Origin: Clostridiales bacterium CHKCI006
GTDB taxonomy: Bacteria > Bacillota_I > Bacilli_A > Erysipelotrichales > Coprobacillaceae
Direction: 5' to 3'
NCBI GenBank assembly: GCA_900018345.1
Contig: FCNA01000037.1
Coordinates: 1-46,468, forward strand
Length of the DNA: 46,468 nucleotides
Shown here: in pieces, positions 27,574-34,400 of the stretch
How the letters are laid out: every line of letters starts with the position of its first letter
Numbering within the stretch: the stretch's first letter is position 1
Notes under the pieces: generated by a model
Databases searched by the model: none
Told to the model about the DNA's origin: nothing
What the model saw: the letters and a program-made list of their open reading frames with translations, nothing else
Position numbers and translations under genes: made by a program

Positions 27574-28169
27574 TATTCAAAATGCATGTTCGGAAAACGC
27601 AGCTGCATTTTTTGGTCATCAATGTAGGAGCTCGGATATGTTTCCTGATGTGTCCATAAATAAATGGCAGTAAAGGTACAAAAGATGTTGATAAGCATCA
27701 ATATCGCTAAAATAGCGGCCAGCCAGCGATGAAGCGGACCATGCAGGAAGGATAGACCATATTGGAAAAGGGGAAGGATCACATGGGCAAAAAAAAGCGC
27801 GAGTAATCCCCAAAGGCAGCTCATGATAAGGCTGACGCGTCCCTGGATATTGAACGGTTGATAACTATAATCCCAGGAGTAAGTATGAAAGAGGATCTCC
27901 TGTCCCCAGTGGGTCAGATATTCCAGCACAGTCATCAACAAGGCGAAAATGATTCCTTGAATGATGAGCGGACGATCTTTGATTTTTGGATAAAGCCAGT
28001 TGATCAAAAGGGCTGCAACACCGTAGATGAGACAAAAAGGCCCCCAGAGGGTACTGGCATGATGTTCAAAGAAGCCACGGGTCAATAATGACCAGAAACC
28101 TTCTAAATAATAACCAAGGACACTGGCTACTACAAAAAGATAACAGTTGAATACAAAGATAATAACCAC
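27573..28169 (-). CDS. putative ABC transporter permease (CmpB-like membrane protein)
   Basis: A 198-residue integral membrane protein with about five helices. The block LEGFWSLLTRGFFEHHASTL then WGPFCLIYG matches the ABC_trans_CmpB (PF06541) family, whose transport role is only predicted. The only in-frame start candidate is GTG at 28169 within GAGGTG, so the start is awkward: the putative ribosome site and start coincide, and both are buried in an inverted repeat (28162-28210). It lies downstream of the MerR gene at 28214 on the same strand, 44 bp away. Confidence 0.72.
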   Translation of the reverse strand: MVIIFVFNCYLFVVASVLGYYLEGFWSLLTRGFFEHHASTLWGPFCLIYGVAALLINWLYPKIKDRPLIIQGIIFALLMTVLEYLTHWGQEILFHTYSWDYSYQPFNIQGRVSLIMSCLWGLLALFFAHVILPLFQYGLSFLHGPLHRWLAAILAILMLINIFCTFTAIYLWTHQETYPSSYIDDQKMQLRFPNMHFE

Positions 28170-28210
28170 CTCTTTTCGGGTCTATTCTATGCCCTGATAG
28201 CGGTGGTTAT
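28162..28210 (-). promoter_or_regulatory. hairpin that would sequester the start of the CmpB-like gene
   Basis: ATAACCACC and GGTGGTTAT are perfect 9-bp arms 31 nt apart, with an inner GGG/CCC. On the minus-strand RNA the 3' arm contains the GAGGTGG ribosome/start region. No T-tract follows. Confidence 0.6.
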
Positions 28211-28213
28211 GAC

Positions 28214-29023
28214 TTAGACAATGGGAATCCAAATATTATGCCAGTTAAAATACTCTTCCTCTGGACGACACATGGCTACGATCTGCGTAATGATATCTCC
28301 TGCCAGATCAAGATTATGTTCATGCATACAGGCAAAGGCAGGTTCCAGAACATGATAAGAGAGAAGCTTGGTAGAGCGAGAGGGCACGCACATATAAAGA
28401 CATTGACGTGATGGATGGAATTGAAGATGCGGTGTATTGTCAAGTTTTAAGAAGGAGGCATACTGTTCTTCGATACCGATACCAAATTCAAATTTTTCGT
28501 TGCCTGCCTGAATATCCTCGGCTCGAAAGAGGGCTGTTGAGAATACAAAAGGAACCTTTTCACACATTTGTAAAATCTCAGCCTGCTCTTCTCTGGAAAG
28601 AATGAGCTCATAATTGATCTGGGTATTGATACGATACATCGCCGGACTCATGCGAATGGACAGGTCATGCTTCTTGTCGCTGGCATCCTGCATGAGGGCA
28701 CGGTTTTGACGCAGTTTTTTAAGCAGATTCATCTGATAGATGACCTGCTGTTCTAATTCTTCTTCCTGACCTGCTAAAAGCACATCAATTTCACTGAGCG
28801 ATGATTTAGTCAATATTTCAGCGGTTTGATCGATACTGAGCCCAAAACCTAAAAAACAGCGCGCTCTAATCAGCATATGCAGATCCCAGGTCGTATAATA
28901 ACGATAACCGCTGGATGCGTTATGCTGGGGGTGGATAATGTTTTTTCTTTCATAGTAGCGGATGGTTTCAGCCGTGATCCCCAGGATCTTGGCTAGTTCA
29001 CCAATCGTATAAGTTTTGTACAT
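28214..29023 (-). CDS. MerR-family regulator with large C-terminal domain
   Basis: A 269-residue protein with a MerR DNA-binding domain (TIGELAKILGITAETIRYYERKN, SGYRYYTTWDLHML), a coiled coil near 75-115, and a C-terminal domain of about 150 residues (120-269) that looks like an effector-binding fold but that I do not recognise (FEFGIGIEEQYASF, CLYMCVPSR). GGAGGAAAAAT precedes the ATG. It is divergent from the SDR-OFA operon. TCAAATCATTTGA lies in its own leader and the matching TCAAATGATTTGA lies in the SDR promoter, so it probably represses itself and activates the neighbour. Confidence 0.88.
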   Translation of the reverse strand: MYKTYTIGELAKILGITAETIRYYERKNIIHPQHNASSGYRYYTTWDLHMLIRARCFLGFGLSIDQTAEILTKSSLSEIDVLLAGQEEELEQQVIYQMNLLKKLRQNRALMQDASDKKHDLSIRMSPAMYRINTQINYELILSREEQAEILQMCEKVPFVFSTALFRAEDIQAGNEKFEFGIGIEEQYASFLKLDNTPHLQFHPSRQCLYMCVPSRSTKLLSYHVLEPAFACMHEHNLDLAGDIITQIVAMCRPEEEYFNWHNIWIPIV

Positions 29024-29039
29024 ATTTTTCCTCCAACTC

Positions 29040-29052
29040 TCAAATCATTTGA
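29040..29052 (-). promoter_or_regulatory. operator in the MerR gene leader
   Basis: TCAAAT-C-ATTTGA lies downstream of a minus-strand TAAAAT (-10), just ahead of the ribosome site: a position for autorepression. Confidence 0.65.
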
Positions 29053-29118
29053 ATCTTGTTGTGATTATTTTAGCATATTTGCTTCTTTTAAGCACGAAAT
29101 TAAAACAAAAATAGGGGA

Positions 29119-29149
29119 TTGACTCTCAAATGATTTGAAAGCTTATAAT
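29119..29149 (+). promoter_or_regulatory. MerR-type promoter of the SDR-OFA operon
   Basis: TTGACT (29119-29124), 19-bp spacer, TATAAT (29144-29149). The dyad TCAAAT-G-ATTTGA (29126-29138) is inside the spacer and matches the one in the divergent regulator leader. Confidence 0.87.
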
Positions 29150-29185
29150 GACCACGTTAAAACATTAACAAGGGGAGGATATACA

Positions 29186-29962
29186 ATGGAAACAAAGAAA
29201 GTCGTTCTGATCACTGGTGGTGCCATGGGTCAGGGGAGAGCACATGCCTATCAATACGCTGAACATGGTTTTGATGTTGTTTTAGGCGATATGCAGGATC
29301 CATCCAGTGCCGAGTTTCAAGAAACGATTCATCAGTGCGAAGCTAAAGGGGCGCGTGTATTAGCGATGAAATGTAATATCACATCGACGAGTGAAATGGA
29401 AGCCTTATTTGCGAAAGCCTGGGAGACCTATGGTCGTTTAGATGTCGTGATTGCCAATGCTGGCGTTATCAATTTCGGCTATACTTGGGAATTGAGTGAT
29501 GAACAGGTCGAAAAGGTCATCAATATTAATCTGATTGGTACCTGGCGTACGGATAAATATGCTGCCAAGTATATGCTGAAGCAGGGATTTGGTCGTATTA
29601 TCAATATTTCTTCGACTTCCGGGTTATATGGTACACCCAAATTAGCGACATATTGTATGAGCAAATGGGGAATCTTAGGACTAACCAAAACTTTAGCGAA
29701 GGAAGTCGGATCGAAAGGCATCATCGTCAATGCGTTATGTCCGACAAAGGTCAAAACACCGATGTGTGAAACCATGGAGTATGTTCAATTCATCAATGAA
29801 CTGACGGGCAAAAACTTCCAGTCTGTAGAAGAGATGTATGCCGGCGTGCCATTTTTGGAAGTTGAAGATATTGCTTCGATGGTTTACTGGATGGGAACGA
29901 GTCGCGAGGCCGGAAAGTTTAATGGTCGTGAAGTCGCTCTTGATTTAGGGACATTACAATAA
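29186..29962 (+). CDS. short-chain dehydrogenase/reductase
   Basis: A 258-residue classical SDR. The cofactor loop is TGGAMGQGRAHA, with Asp35 after strand 2 suggesting NAD(H). NAG lies at 91-93, a catalytic Ser in NISSTSG (143) and YCMSK (Tyr156, Lys160). The GQGRAHA form resembles carveol-type and mycofactocin-associated SDRs, but no mycofactocin genes are seen. The start follows AGGGGAGGATATACA; the longer frame from 29135 overlaps the promoter. It is in an operon with the transporter 13 bp downstream, suggesting oxidation or reduction of an imported compound. Substrate unknown. Confidence 0.92.
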   Translation: METKKVVLITGGAMGQGRAHAYQYAEHGFDVVLGDMQDPSSAEFQETIHQCEAKGARVLAMKCNITSTSEMEALFAKAWETYGRLDVVIANAGVINFGYTWELSDEQVEKVININLIGTWRTDKYAAKYMLKQGFGRIINISSTSGLYGTPKLATYCMSKWGILGLTKTLAKEVGSKGIIVNALCPTKVKTPMCETMEYVQFINELTGKNFQSVEEMYAGVPFLEVEDIASMVYWMGTSREAGKFNGREVALDLGTLQ

Positions 29963-29975
29963 GGAGGTCATCGAG

Positions 29976-31211
29976 ATGAAAATTACGAAAGCAACACGCT
30001 GGCGTGTTTTTGCCGGTGTCTGGATTCAGAGTTTATTTACTTCCGCTACCGCTTTTTTCTCACTTTTCTCCATGCCATTATGTAATCAGTTTGGCTGGAG
30101 CAGTTCAGACTTCTCCATGGCTTATACCATTTATATGTTTATTTATTGTGCCGTGGGCTTTATTGGAGGCATTTTAGCCGAGAAATTACAGCCTCGTGTC
30201 GCGATTTATATTGGTTTGGCATTCTTTGCCGGAGGTTGGGTCTTGACTGGCTTTGCGAATACGATTCCTTTCTTATACATTGCTTATGGTATCATTGCAG
30301 GAGCCGGTGCGGGCATGATTTATCCGGCTTGTTTACCAACCGCTTTAAAGTGGTTCCCGGACAAAAGCGGTTCTATTTCCGGTCTGGTTCAGGCTGGGGC
30401 TGCTTGTGGACCATTTATTATGTCACCGATTGCCCAGATGCTGATTGATCAGTTCGGTGCCCAGCAGGCCTGCATTATTCTTGGAATCGTCTTTTTGATT
30501 GGCGTTGGGGCAGTGGCCTGGATGATCGTGCCTTGTCCTGATGGCTGGATGCCAGAAGGCTGGGTACCAAGTACGACCCAATCACAGGAATTACATACCA
30601 AAAACTATAATATTCCGCAGATGGTCAAACAGCCTGTTTTCTGGGTATTATTAGTGATGTTCATCTTTGCGAATGCTGCCGGGACCATGATGGTCAGTGC
30701 AACGAGTCCGATTGCGCAAAATCAGATTGGCTTAGATGCGATGACGGCCGCGCTCTGTGTGAGCTTAATGACCTTATTCAATATGTTTGGACGTATTGCT
30801 TTTGGGTTTATCTATGATAAGCTGCAGGGCTGGAATGCATTATTATTAGTCTTGCTGATCAATGGTGTGAGCATGCTGATGCTGACCGTCGCGCATTCTT
30901 ATGTTTACTTCTTAATTTGTATTGCGCTGGTTGGTTTTTCCTTTGGTGGTTTACTCGTCGTCTTTGCGCCAATGGTAAAGATCATCTTTGGATCTAAATA
31001 TTACAATCGTAACTATGGTCTGATTTTTATCGGATATGGTATCGGGGCTTTTGTTGGGCCCATCATCTCAGCCTACTTCTATGATACGACCGGTTCTTAT
31101 GTGATGGGGTATATCGGTTCCGCTATTTTAGCGGCCTTAGCCATCGGACTGGTCTTAGTAGCCAAGAAGATGACGGCAAGGATGGCCCAGATGCGTGTAG
31201 AGCTTTCTTAA
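29976..31211 (+). CDS. MFS transporter, oxalate/formate antiporter (OFA) type
   Basis: A 411-residue, 12-helix MFS protein. AGAGAGMIYPACLPTALKWF followed by PDKSG is typical of the OxlT/OFA family, with the second-half repeat FNMFGRIAFGFIYDKLQ. The central loop is about residues 185-215. OFA members exchange small carboxylates; the real substrate here is unknown and is probably the substrate or product of the SDR. AAGGAGGTCATCGAG precedes the start. The operon ends at a terminator overlapping the stop. Confidence 0.88.
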   Translation: MKITKATRWRVFAGVWIQSLFTSATAFFSLFSMPLCNQFGWSSSDFSMAYTIYMFIYCAVGFIGGILAEKLQPRVAIYIGLAFFAGGWVLTGFANTIPFLYIAYGIIAGAGAGMIYPACLPTALKWFPDKSGSISGLVQAGAACGPFIMSPIAQMLIDQFGAQQACIILGIVFLIGVGAVAWMIVPCPDGWMPEGWVPSTTQSQELHTKNYNIPQMVKQPVFWVLLVMFIFANAAGTMMVSATSPIAQNQIGLDAMTAALCVSLMTLFNMFGRIAFGFIYDKLQGWNALLLVLLINGVSMLMLTVAHSYVYFLICIALVGFSFGGLLVVFAPMVKIIFGSKYYNRNYGLIFIGYGIGAFVGPIISAYFYDTTGSYVMGYIGSAILAALAIGLVLVAKKMTARMAQMRVELS

Positions 31212-31227
31212 GGAGAGCTCTTTTTTT
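31199..31227 (+). terminator. terminator of the SDR-OFA operon
   Basis: AGAGCT/AGCTCT across 11 nt including the stop codon, then seven T. Confidence 0.8.
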
Positions 31228-31277
31228 GATTGCTAAGAAAGTTTCTTTTCATATTCTGAAAACGGTTTATTTTCTAG

Positions 31278-31308
31278 TTGACCTGGAGTTCACTCCAAGG
31301 TGTATAAT
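31278..31308 (+). promoter_or_regulatory. MerR-type promoter of aldo/keto reductase 2
   Basis: TTGACC (31278-31283), 19-bp spacer, TATAAT (31303-31308). Spacer dyad CCTGGAGTT-CACTCCAAG (31282-31299) is nearly the same as the one at 25488. Confidence 0.87.
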
Positions 31309-31331
31309 AAAACGCGAGGAGATGGTGAAAA

Positions 31332-32441
31332 ATGAAAAAATTAGGTTTTGGATGTATGCGATTACCTGTCTTAAGCAAAGAAGACACCACCACGATCGAT
31401 CTCGAACAGATGTGTGAAATGGTAGATACTTTCTTAGATAATGGTTTCACGTATTTTGATACAGCTTATATGTATCATAATTACATGAGTGAACGTTATG
31501 TCAAACTGGCCCTCGTAGATCGTCATCCTAGAGATAGCTTCCTGTTAGCAGATAAGCTGCCTACGATGCAATTAAAAGCACAGGAGGACGTAGACCGTAT
31601 TTTTAACGAACAGTTGGAAAAAACGGGTGCAGGTTACTTTGATTACTATCTTTTACACTGCTTAAACGTCGCTAATTATGAAGCCGCAGAAAAATATGAC
31701 TGCTTTCATTATGTGATGCAGAAAAAAGCAGAAGGTAAAATTAAACATGTTGGTTTCTCTTATCATGATAACGCTGAATTACTGGATGAAATCTTAACAA
31801 AGCATCCTGAAGTCGAATTCGTTCAATTACAGCTGAACTATGTGGACTGGGATAGTGATGAAATTCAGTCCGGTAAGTGTTATGATGTCTGCGTTAAACA
31901 TGGCAAAGATGTGATTGTAATGGAACCTGTCAAGGGCGGTAACTTAGTCAATATTCCTGAAGAAGCGCAGAAGATCATGAAGGATGTGAATCCGGATGCT
32001 TCCATTGCATCCTGGGCGATTCGTTATGCTGCCAGCAAAGAACACGTCATTATGGTCTTAAGTGGTATGTCTGATCTGGCACAGTTAAAAGACAATGTTT
32101 CTTACATGAAAGATTTCGTACCATTCAGCAAAAAAGAAGAAGAAACCGTTGAGAAAGTCGTTAAGATCATCAACGATACAACGAAAGTTCCATGTACCGC
32201 TTGCCGCTACTGTGTAGAAGGCTGCCCTATGCAGATTGCTATTCCTGAATACTTTGCACTCTACAATGAGTATTTCCGTTTTGGCAATTATGATCGCGCC
32301 AAACAGCGATATGATAATCTGACCAAAGATCACGGAAAAGCAAGCGATTGTATCGCATGTGGTCAGTGCGAAGGACATTGTCCTCAGCATTTAAGTATCA
32401 TTAAATACTTAGCGGAAATCGCAGAAACATTTGAAAAATAA
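31332..32441 (+). CDS. aldo/keto reductase with C-terminal 4Fe-4S ferredoxin domain (copy 2)
   Basis: A 369-residue paralogue of the gene at 25544. Tetrad Asp43, Tyr48 (FDTAYMY), Lys75 (LADKL), His109 (YYLLHC). C-terminal cysteine clusters CTACRYCVEGCP and CIACGQCEGHCP. GAGGAGATGGTGAAAA precedes the start. It has its own MerR-type promoter and terminator. The pair probably handles related carbonyl compounds with ferredoxin-linked electron flow; that is inference. Confidence 0.92.
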   Translation: MKKLGFGCMRLPVLSKEDTTTIDLEQMCEMVDTFLDNGFTYFDTAYMYHNYMSERYVKLALVDRHPRDSFLLADKLPTMQLKAQEDVDRIFNEQLEKTGAGYFDYYLLHCLNVANYEAAEKYDCFHYVMQKKAEGKIKHVGFSYHDNAELLDEILTKHPEVEFVQLQLNYVDWDSDEIQSGKCYDVCVKHGKDVIVMEPVKGGNLVNIPEEAQKIMKDVNPDASIASWAIRYAASKEHVIMVLSGMSDLAQLKDNVSYMKDFVPFSKKEEETVEKVVKIINDTTKVPCTACRYCVEGCPMQIAIPEYFALYNEYFRFGNYDRAKQRYDNLTKDHGKASDCIACGQCEGHCPQHLSIIKYLAEIAETFEK

Positions 32442-32446
32442 AAACG

Positions 32447-32479
32447 AAAGCTGAACCTATGCTTGTGGTTCAGCTTTTT
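32447..32479. terminator. bidirectional terminator
   Basis: Perfect 11-bp stem AAAGCTGAACC/GGTTCAGCTTT with 9-nt loop between convergent genes, T-rich on both strands. Confidence 0.9.
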
Positions 32480-33299
32480 CTTTAGCCATTTGTCCCCGTA
32501 ATTCATCAATCAGACGCTTCATGTGTGCTTCAAACATGACATACATCCCAATATAGATCATCTCGGCAATCAAAGTAAAAGAAATCAGAATGACTGTGAT
32601 GGAAGCTAATGCCCCATAGACAGCGGTGTAATCGGCATAAGAGAAATACACTTGCAAGATACCAAGCAAAATGACAATCAGTAAGCTGGCACAGGCCGCA
32701 CCTTTAATGATATCTGCGATATGAACATGGACATCGGGGATGATCTTATAAAGCAAAAATAGAATAATAAAGAAACCTAAAAACAAATAGAGATTATCAA
32801 AGAAGATCTGATTATGATAGTTAAAATAAAAACTGATCAGCGGGAAGAAGGTCAAGATGGCGATGATGAGGATCAATAATAAGAATACAGCCGCTGTCTT
32901 AAAAAGCATGAGGATCTGTTCAGTAATGGCATGACGTTCATGGGTTGGGGGAAAGAGATTCTTGGAGATACCATAGAGCTGATTGATCCCGCGACTGACG
33001 ACAAATAAAGAGATGCCCAATACCACGATTGAGGAAAGCGTAATATGATCCGATTCCAGGGCACCAATAATGATGGAAGCAAATTCCGGTGTTAAGTAGT
33101 TTTGCAGGAATTGCTCGGCTGGCTGTAGATCGATGTTCAGGATAGAAGCAAAGAACGCACAGAGGGAACAGATGGGAACAATCGACATGATCAGATAATA
33201 GGCAAAACAAATCCCTGCATTTTTATGAACTTTATAGCGGTAATCTAAAACACGCCAGTTGATGCGCTGATATATTTTTTTGATATTGTCAAACAACAT
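32457..33299 (-). CDS. YihY/BrkB family membrane protein
   Basis: A 280-residue protein with six hydrophobic helices and the YihY/UPF0761 layout: a short cytosolic start, AYYLIMSIVPICSLCAFF, SRGINQLYGISKNLF, then helices to about 260 and a charged tail. The once-proposed RNase BN role is not accepted for this family; its function is unknown. GAGGTGAGA precedes the ATG at 33299; the GTG two codons upstream lies in the ribosome site. Confidence 0.87.
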   Translation of the reverse strand: MLFDNIKKIYQRINWRVLDYRYKVHKNAGICFAYYLIMSIVPICSLCAFFASILNIDLQPAEQFLQNYLTPEFASIIIGALESDHITLSSIVVLGISLFVVSRGINQLYGISKNLFPPTHERHAITEQILMLFKTAAVFLLLILIIAILTFFPLISFYFNYHNQIFFDNLYLFLGFFIILFLLYKIIPDVHVHIADIIKGAACASLLIVILLGILQVYFSYADYTAVYGALASITVILISFTLIAEMIYIGMYVMFEAHMKRLIDELRGQMAKEKAEPQA

Positions 33300-33583
33300 T
33301 CTCACCTCGCTTATGTAAAATAGATGTTAAATTTATTGTAACATAGAAAATTATGAATTTCACAGTATTTCTTTTATATTCACTGCCAATACAACAAAAT
33401 TATCGATATTGTCACATTTATCTTGCATGCTTATTGTGAATACTGCTCGGTCAGACTAGGATCAAGGTTCTGAAAGTGACTAGTCATGGGCTTTCATATT
33501 CGAAAGCTATTTAGGAACCGATGGTTAACGATCTCTTTATTTCAAGCAGAAACGATCTACTTTTATCAGCATGCATGTAAAGA
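33300..33583. other. intergenic region
   Basis: About 290 bp, nothing recognisable beyond possible promoter sequence for the YihY gene. Confidence 0.4.
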
Positions 33584-33585
33584 AG

Positions 33586-33612
33586 ATAAAAAAAGAAGGA
33601 CGGATCCTTCTT
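33586..33612 (-). terminator. terminator of the ECF S-component gene
   Basis: AAGAAGGA-CGGA-TCCTTCTT, with the minus-strand T run from 33594 to 33586. The stem begins inside the stop codon. Confidence 0.88.
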
Positions 33613-34180
33613 AATGACTAGAAAAACGAATTTGTTTTACATTAGCGACAGTTACAATCGATTTGTTTTTGGCAAGTGCCTTCCAGACAAGTAAGGAAAT
33701 GGTGAAATCCACAAAACTGTGGATAACTGATCCCAACCCCACTAAACCAAATAGCATATAGAGAATATCGGACATGGATCCGCTTGTGTAGAACGGAATG
33801 ACGATAATGACCTCACAAACAGCGTGAACGAGGGCCAGAACGAGGTTAAAAGCAAGGGTCTTCAATGGGGATGTAAAGGTCTCAGGATGCTTAGCTGCAT
33901 AAACGGCACCCATCAATGCCCACACTACATGGGACAAGGCTCTTAGTACTACCGTGATAGGGAAACCTGCCAAAAGGAAACCTAAAGTCGTTCCTAAAGA
34001 AACAGCGACAGCGGCTGATGGTGAGATGAATATGGCAATCATGATCGCCACGTGACTCGCTAAGGTAAAAGACATTGGTTCAATGATGATCTTGATGGGT
34101 GAGACAAGTGGGATGACAATACCAATAGCAATCAGTAATCCGGTGAGAACCATCATATATAATTTTTTATTTCTGTTCAT
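33611..34180 (-). CDS. ECF transporter S component
   Basis: A 189-residue membrane protein with five to six helices. It starts MNRNKKLYMMVLTGLLIAIG and has FTLASHVAIMIAIFISPSAA and LGTTLGFLLAGFP, as in ECF-type substrate-capture (S) subunits. These bind a vitamin and dock on a shared EcfAA'T module encoded elsewhere. The ligand could be niacin or another vitamin; I cannot decide. AAGGAGTGGATATC precedes the ATG at 34180. Upstream a 26-bp near-perfect palindrome sits just after the -10 box, so a repressor (perhaps vitamin-responsive) is likely. Confidence 0.8.
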   Translation of the reverse strand: MNRNKKLYMMVLTGLLIAIGIVIPLVSPIKIIIEPMSFTLASHVAIMIAIFISPSAAVAVSLGTTLGFLLAGFPITVVLRALSHVVWALMGAVYAAKHPETFTSPLKTLAFNLVLALVHAVCEVIIVIPFYTSGSMSDILYMLFGLVGLGSVIHSFVDFTISLLVWKALAKNKSIVTVANVKQIRFSSH

Positions 34181-34197
34181 GATATCCACTCCTTATA

Positions 34198-34223
34198 TAG
34201 ATATGTGTCTTGACACCTATCTA
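34198..34223 (-). promoter_or_regulatory. 26-bp palindromic operator
   Basis: Twelve of 13 base pairs match between the half-sites: TAGATA, one mismatch, GTGTC on each side of the centre TT. It lies directly downstream of the -10 of the S-component promoter (TTGACA 34251-34246, TAGTAT 34228-34223, 17-bp spacer), where a bound repressor would block transcription. Confidence 0.78.
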
Positions 34224-34231
34224 TACTAATC

Positions 34232-34254
34232 TTATTGACGCAATTTGTCAATAA
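34232..34254. promoter_or_regulatory. second inverted repeat in the divergent promoter region
   Basis: TTATTGAC-GCAATTT-GTCAATAA, 8-bp arms. It covers the -35 box of the minus-strand promoter and lies 12 bp from the plus-strand MATE promoter. Confidence 0.55.
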
Positions 34255-34265
34255 AAAAATAAATC

Positions 34266-34294
34266 TTGACAGTCAGGTAAAGCCTATGTTATAA
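34266..34294 (+). promoter_or_regulatory. promoter of the MATE gene
   Basis: TTGACA (34266-34271), 17 bp, TTATAA (34289-34294). Confidence 0.75.
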
Positions 34295-34300
34295 AAAGAG

Positions 34301-34400
34301 TGGTTAGAAATTACCGCCGGGTAATCAGCATTGAATATGAATCGGTAGGCCAAAGCAGATTCATATCCAGTGCTTTTTTTGTTTAAAAGGAGGAAATCGA
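34301..34400 (+). ncRNA. structured 5' leader with terminator (candidate riboswitch or attenuator)
   Basis: About 100 nt between the promoter and the MATE ribosome site. A first hairpin can form from ATTACC/GGTAAT around 34310-34325. It is followed by a long stem GCATTG-A-ATATGAATC / GATTCATAT-C-CAGTGC and a run of seven T, an intrinsic terminator placed upstream of the coding region. TACCG of the first hairpin can alternatively pair with CGGTA in the terminator loop, giving switch potential. It does not match a riboswitch class that I can recall with confidence. Confidence 0.65.

Noticed and set aside
29186-29962. mycofactocin-coupled dehydrogenase or bile-acid hydroxysteroid dehydrogenase
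   Set aside because: The cofactor loop is suggestive, but no mycofactocin or bile-acid genes are in the window and the substrate residues cannot be judged.
34301-34400. THF, preQ1, guanidine, TPP or ZTP riboswitch
   Set aside because: None of their conserved cores could be recognised by eye, so only a generic leader is called.
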